Below are positions 60,630 to 64,000 of a stretch of DNA of 64,000 nt, in pieces. A program made the position numbers and the translations under genes. The stretch is taken from NCBI RefSeq assembly GCF_039645975.1, contig NZ_CP147918.1:248001-312000 (forward strand), in the 5' to 3' direction. The notes beneath the pieces were generated by a model that was not told the DNA's origin, searched no databases, and was given only the letters and a program-made list of their open reading frames with translations. Each line of letters opens with the position of its first letter. Position 1 is the stretch's first letter. This DNA is from Sulfurimonas sp. HSL-1716. GTDB taxonomy: Bacteria > Campylobacterota > Campylobacteria > Campylobacterales > Sulfurimonadaceae.

Positions 60630-61483
60630 CGATTGATGAAGCATGTGTGGGTTGTATTATCAACCAAAGTTTAAAAGTAGCCAACGCTATAAAAGCCGAT
60701 GAGGCCTTGACGCAGAAACTGGTCTCTGAAGTCACGAAAAGCTCTAAAGATTTTTCGTTTTCGCTTACTCCTCCCGAAGTGGCGACGGGTGTTTACGAGA
60801 TGATGTCCGTCATCGCCGAGAAGCAAGACCTTTACGATGAGGTAAAGAGTCATTCTACGCAAAAAGCTCTCTCTTTCGTTCCTTTTTTACAATATAAGAT
60901 AGACAACTCCAAAGATAAACTTTTAACCGCCGTAAAAGTCGCGATCGCGGGCAATGTGATAGATCTTGCTGCGGAAGTGGAGTTTGATCTTGCCGATGAA
61001 GTGGAAAAGATATTCGACACCCATTTTAATCAGGATGATTTTGACAAACTGAAAGCCTCTTTACAAGAAGCAAAAACACTGCTTATAATCGGAGATAATG
61101 TAGGCGAGCACATCTTCGATCATCTTTTTATACAGACGCTCAAAGAGCTTTATCCGCTTCTTTACATCTCCTATATGGTAAGAGGCCGCCCCATCATAAA
61201 CGATGTGACGATGAAAGAAGCCGAAGAAGCCGGGTTTGACAAGCTGTGCAACCTTGTGGACAGCGGTGTGGACACTCCCGGTTTTATTTATGACAGAGCC
61301 AACGAAGAATCGAAAAAACTTTTTGACAGTGCGGATCTGGTCATTGCAAAAGGGATGGGAAACTATGAGTGTCTAAGCCCGGCGTGCAGAACGAATCTGA
61401 CATATCTGTTAAAAGTAAAATGCAGCGTCGTAGCTTCGTCTTTAGATAAAAATATCGGCGATATCGTTTGTAAAATGGTATAA
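60626..61483 (+). CDS. DUF89/ARMT1-like metal-dependent phosphatase
   Basis: A 285-aa DUF89 protein. The metal-binding core is LLIIGDNVGEHIFDHLFIQ, with RGRPIINDVTMKEAEEAG and VIAKGMGNYECLS as further family blocks. The N-terminal CVGCIINQSLK is a Cys pair seen in the archaeal/bacterial subgroup. Family members are damage-control phosphatases on sugar or metabolite phosphates; substrate unknown. Confidence 0.88.
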   Translation: MTIDEACVGCIINQSLKVANAIKADEALTQKLVSEVTKSSKDFSFSLTPPEVATGVYEMMSVIAEKQDLYDEVKSHSTQKALSFVPFLQYKIDNSKDKLLTAVKVAIAGNVIDLAAEVEFDLADEVEKIFDTHFNQDDFDKLKASLQEAKTLLIIGDNVGEHIFDHLFIQTLKELYPLLYISYMVRGRPIINDVTMKEAEEAGFDKLCNLVDSGVDTPGFIYDRANEESKKLFDSADLVIAKGMGNYECLSPACRTNLTYLLKVKCSVVASSLDKNIGDIVCKMV

Positions 61484-61492
61484 GGAAGAACG

Positions 61493-62305
61493 ATGAGATT
61501 CAAAAAAACGCTCCTTTACGCAATGATCGTATCGGCTTTTTTCGCCTGCAGTGCGATAGCAAGTGAAAACCGTATCAGTTACTCCCTCTCTTTGGTCGGT
61601 ATGAGCATGGATTATAAAGAACATAGCTCCGGCGGCGTGCTTTTGGACAGTGAAGACTCCAACCTCGGCGATATATCGGGATATGAGATGAGTCTTGGGT
61701 ATATCTTCAGCAGATATGCGCGAAATCAGGATGAGATAGGGATAAGCCTTATGCAGCTTGCAGGCAAATCGACGTATAAGGGTTCCGTCTTGGGAAGCGG
61801 TGATCCGTACGGCAGTCTCATCAGTACTACAAGCAACAGCTTTATAGATACCAGTATAGATTACAGACATACATATTTTTATAAAAGATATCTTTCTTTT
61901 GTTTACGGGATCGGGTTTGGATACCATGCATGGGAGAGAAAGCTTTCATCTGTTCAAAAAGAGCTGTATGAGTGGTATTCTTTTCGTCCCATGCTGGGGG
62001 TGGATGTAAAGTATAAAAAGATGCAAGCAGGTATATCCGCGGAGTATCAGTACGGTTTTCACACCAGAATGCACTCCTCGAATCCTTCGCTCGGTTTTAT
62101 TCTCGGCGGTGCCGATATATTTGAAGTGGCCGTTCCTGTAACTTATAACTATAGGGATAATATGGCTTTCTTTATAAAGACCGTTTTTTCAAAACAGACA
62201 ATCGGAAAATCCGATTATGTCAGCAGCGGCGGCAATACATACTATGAACCAAGCAGTACGAGCAATGACGTTTATGTCAAATTGGGAGCCGTGTTCAAGT
62301 TCTAG
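61493..62305 (+). CDS. Putative outer-membrane beta-barrel protein
   Basis: A 270-aa protein with a signal peptide (KTLLYAMIVSAFFACSAIA) and alternating amphipathic strands rich in Tyr, Ser and Gly, ending GAVFKF with the C-terminal Phe typical of Bam-inserted barrels. About eight to ten strands can be counted. Function unknown. Its start follows AAGGAAG just after the DUF89 gene. Confidence 0.75.
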   Translation: MRFKKTLLYAMIVSAFFACSAIASENRISYSLSLVGMSMDYKEHSSGGVLLDSEDSNLGDISGYEMSLGYIFSRYARNQDEIGISLMQLAGKSTYKGSVLGSGDPYGSLISTTSNSFIDTSIDYRHTYFYKRYLSFVYGIGFGYHAWERKLSSVQKELYEWYSFRPMLGVDVKYKKMQAGISAEYQYGFHTRMHSSNPSLGFILGGADIFEVAVPVTYNYRDNMAFFIKTVFSKQTIGKSDYVSSGGNTYYEPSSTSNDVYVKLGAVFKF

Positions 62306-63300
62306 GCTTTCTTTTTATCGGCTGCTAAAAGCGATTCGAGAGGTTTTGTCTGTTTTTGCTGCGCATCGAGTATCATTTGTACCAACGCGTTGCCGTTTAC
62401 GGGAAGCGTTTTTTTGTCGCTGTCCAGACCGTTTTGCATCTCTTCGAGCAGTTTCTTCTTAAAATCCGCTACCAGTTTTTCGATCTTTTTCATCACTTCG
62501 GGAGAGTCTCCGAGCTCTTTTATCAGTTTTTCTTTATACTCTTCGGCCTGCTTTTCGATCTTTTCCATATTGAGATCGGCTAAAAACTGTGCGGCACCTT
62601 TTGTATGCAGGTCTTTTAGAAACTTAGAGACGTCATCGGATTGTTTTTCAGTGTCGGCGGTTTGTGTCTTGTCGCCTTTATATGCGGCGTTAAAAGCGTT
62701 CCAAAAAGCCGTAATGCTTGCTTTTGCTTCTTCTGAGGTATATGCTCCGTCTTTTGGATTTAAATGGTTTTGAACCTGAGTATCGAGATAGGCATAATCC
62801 ATTTTTGTCGGTGTATAGGGCTTGCCGTTTAGCATAGAATCAAGACGCGCGGGATCGAAGGTGAGCATCATCGCCGTCATCCTGTCTTTATCGCTTAGTG
62901 AATTCATCGCGCTAATGTAGGCATCTTTTACCTCTTGAGGCATGTTGCTTGGAACTATGGACATCTTTTTTGCGGCCCCGACTTCTGTTGATCCGTCGTT
63001 ATTGAAATCGAACTGTTCTTTGTCGTGCATCAAAAGGTTATATGCACCTTCATTGCTTAGCGAGTTGATGTCGATTCCATCCGCCAGACCGGAATATTTC
63101 TGCAGGGTCGTAAGTTCGCTAGATGAGAGGCTTTGCAAAAAATCTTTGGCGTTGGAGAGCTTTACATCCGCCTCTTGCGCTTTGTTGAAGATCGCTTCGA
63201 ACTTCTGGGCATATGGGGCTTGATACTCTTTTCTCCCTTGGGACGGCCGGTAGTTTTGCATCGTTGTTAAGTAGTTTTGGTAAGCAGCACCTGTTTCCAT
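62302..63300 (-). CDS. Hypothetical protein with an EF-hand-like loop
   Basis: A 332-aa protein without signal peptide or membrane segment. It is Ala/Lys/Ser-rich and helical, with one Ca-binding-like loop, DFNNDGSTEVGAAKK, near residue 98, and a long charged helix near the end (EKIEKQAEEYKEKLIKELGD). Not recognised; a flagellar/secreted function is possible but unsupported. Converges with the barrel protein, stops overlapping. Confidence 0.65.
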   Translation of the reverse strand: METGAAYQNYLTTMQNYRPSQGRKEYQAPYAQKFEAIFNKAQEADVKLSNAKDFLQSLSSSELTTLQKYSGLADGIDINSLSNEGAYNLLMHDKEQFDFNNDGSTEVGAAKKMSIVPSNMPQEVKDAYISAMNSLSDKDRMTAMMLTFDPARLDSMLNGKPYTPTKMDYAYLDTQVQNHLNPKDGAYTSEEAKASITAFWNAFNAAYKGDKTQTADTEKQSDDVSKFLKDLHTKGAAQFLADLNMEKIEKQAEEYKEKLIKELGDSPEVMKKIEKLVADFKKKLLEEMQNGLDSDKKTLPVNGNALVQMILDAQQKQTKPLESLLAADKKKA

Positions 63301-63425
63301 GACAGCTCCTTTTCATAGCAAAAAACAAGCAAAAAATATTCCATAAAAGTTGTTTTTGCACAAAGAGATTTTCTAAAACATAAGCCTTTTTGGCTATAAT
63401 TTCGTAATTTATTTGCGAGGCAGTT

Positions 63426-64000
63426 ATGATTACTTTTAGCGAGATGTTACTAAAACTACAAGAGTTCTGGATGAAAGAGGGGTGCAATATCGTTCAGCCT
63501 TACGATATCCCTGCGGGTGCGGGGACGTTCCACCCTGCAACCTTTTTGCGTTCACTTGATTCAACTCCATGGTCTGTCGCATATGTGGCGCCTTCGCGCC
63601 GTCCGACTGACGGTCGTTACGGAGAGAATCCGAACCGTCTTGGAAGCTACTATCAGTTTCAAGTTCTCATAAAACCGAGTCCGAAAAACATTCAAGAGCT
63701 TTACTTAAAGAGTCTTGAATATCTGGGTCTAAACGTAGCCGACCATGACATCCGTTTTGTCGAAGACAACTGGGAATCTCCGACGCTGGGCGCGTGGGGC
63801 CTTGGCTGGGAAGTATGGCTAAACGGGATGGAAGTCACTCAGTTCACCTATTTTCAGCAGGTAGGCGGTGTGGCGTGCGATCCCGTAGCGGTGGAGATAA
63901 CATACGGAACCGAACGTCTTGCTATGTACCTTCAAGGTGTTGATACAGTATTTGACATCGTCTGGAACGAGAACGAATACGGCAAGACGCTTTACCGCGA
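63426..64000 (+). CDS. glyQ: Glycyl-tRNA synthetase alpha subunit (3' truncated by window)
   Basis: The frame from ATG 63426 runs off the window end: 191 of about 290 expected codons are present. Begins [20 protein letters not shown] and contains [35 protein letters not shown] and [20 protein letters not shown]-like [16 protein letters not shown], all diagnostic for the alpha chain of the bacterial alpha2beta2 enzyme. GAGGCAG precedes the start. Confidence 0.97.
   Translation, partial: MITFSEMLLKLQEFWMKEGCNIVQPYDIPAGAGTFHPATFLRSLDSTPWSVAYVAPSRRPTDGRYGENPNRLGSYYQFQVLIKPSPKNIQELYLKSLEYLGLNVADHDIRFVEDNWESPTLGAWGLGWEVWLNGMEVTQFTYFQQVGGVACDPVAVEITYGTERLAMYLQGVDTVFDIVWNENEYGKTLYR

Overview
The window reads as a Campylobacterota (Epsilonproteobacteria) chromosome, most like Sulfurimonas and relatives. 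The evidence is a Wolinella/Helicobacter-type group 1b uptake hydrogenase operon (hydABC), an HP0170-type remote CheZ, a DUF3972 protein, the tight ATGA/TAATG gene coupling and the many c-di-GMP/PAS proteins. This placement is from gene content only; no 16S gene is present.

Layout. (1) 1-18.8 kb is a hydrogenase region: the small subunit (cut by the window edge), large subunit and cytochrome b, a HypF-like accessory gene broken by two frameshifts, hypF, two maturation-protease paralogs, a nickel permease, hypB-hypC-hypD, hypE, a HypX-type CO-ligand protein and hypA. An AT-rich three-gene block (mcrC, mcrB and an ORF6N/PLD-like gene) sits between hypD and hypE and is joined to both by overlapping start/stop codons. 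(2) 18.8-21.6 kb holds a DUF695-RraB fusion, a degenerate response regulator and a PAS-GGDEF protein. (3) 21.9-27.6 kb is a compact respiratory operon: SCO1, an A2-type caa3 oxidase (subunits I, III, IV and a di-heme subunit II) and heme O synthase. (4) 27.6-34.1 kb has a FIST-PAS-PAS-HD-GYP protein, then an AraC regulator divergent from an alcohol dehydrogenase/cupin/carboxymuconolactone decarboxylase/cyclophilin-like cluster.

(5) 34.16-43.92 kb is an integrative element in the 3' end of tRNA-Leu(TAG). A 25-bp copy of the tRNA end marks the far side. A tyrosine integrase and an Xis-like protein lie beside the intact tRNA, with a Rep_trans-type initiator, a probable ssDNA-binding protein and strong hairpins next to them. 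Cargo is a cytosine methyltransferase, a HaeII-like endonuclease, a Vsr nuclease and an operon of a TIGR04255 protein, an unknown protein and a possible permuted papain-like protein. Tandem 11-bp repeats at three places look like integrase arm sites. One pair lies in a ~92-bp repeat that brackets the restriction-modification block, so the element looks composite.

(6) 43.9-44.5 kb is a five-tRNA operon (Pro-His-Arg-Arg-Leu, minus strand) with a consensus promoter. (7) 44.6-64 kb is ordinary core genome: SNF transporter, ThiG, PurN, NnrD, KdsD, RluB, YjbQ, RarA, L20/L35, a CBS-GGDEF protein, a globin, HisJ, CheZ, a U32 protein, PurE, a DUF89 protein, an outer-membrane protein and the start of glyQ.

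The strongest leads are the restriction block embedded in the hyp operon, the composite tRNA-Leu element with its unclassified operon, the two protease paralogs with complementary loss of nickel-binding residues, and an alcohol dehydrogenase with two Shine-Dalgarno-equipped starts (Tat-exported versus cytosolic).
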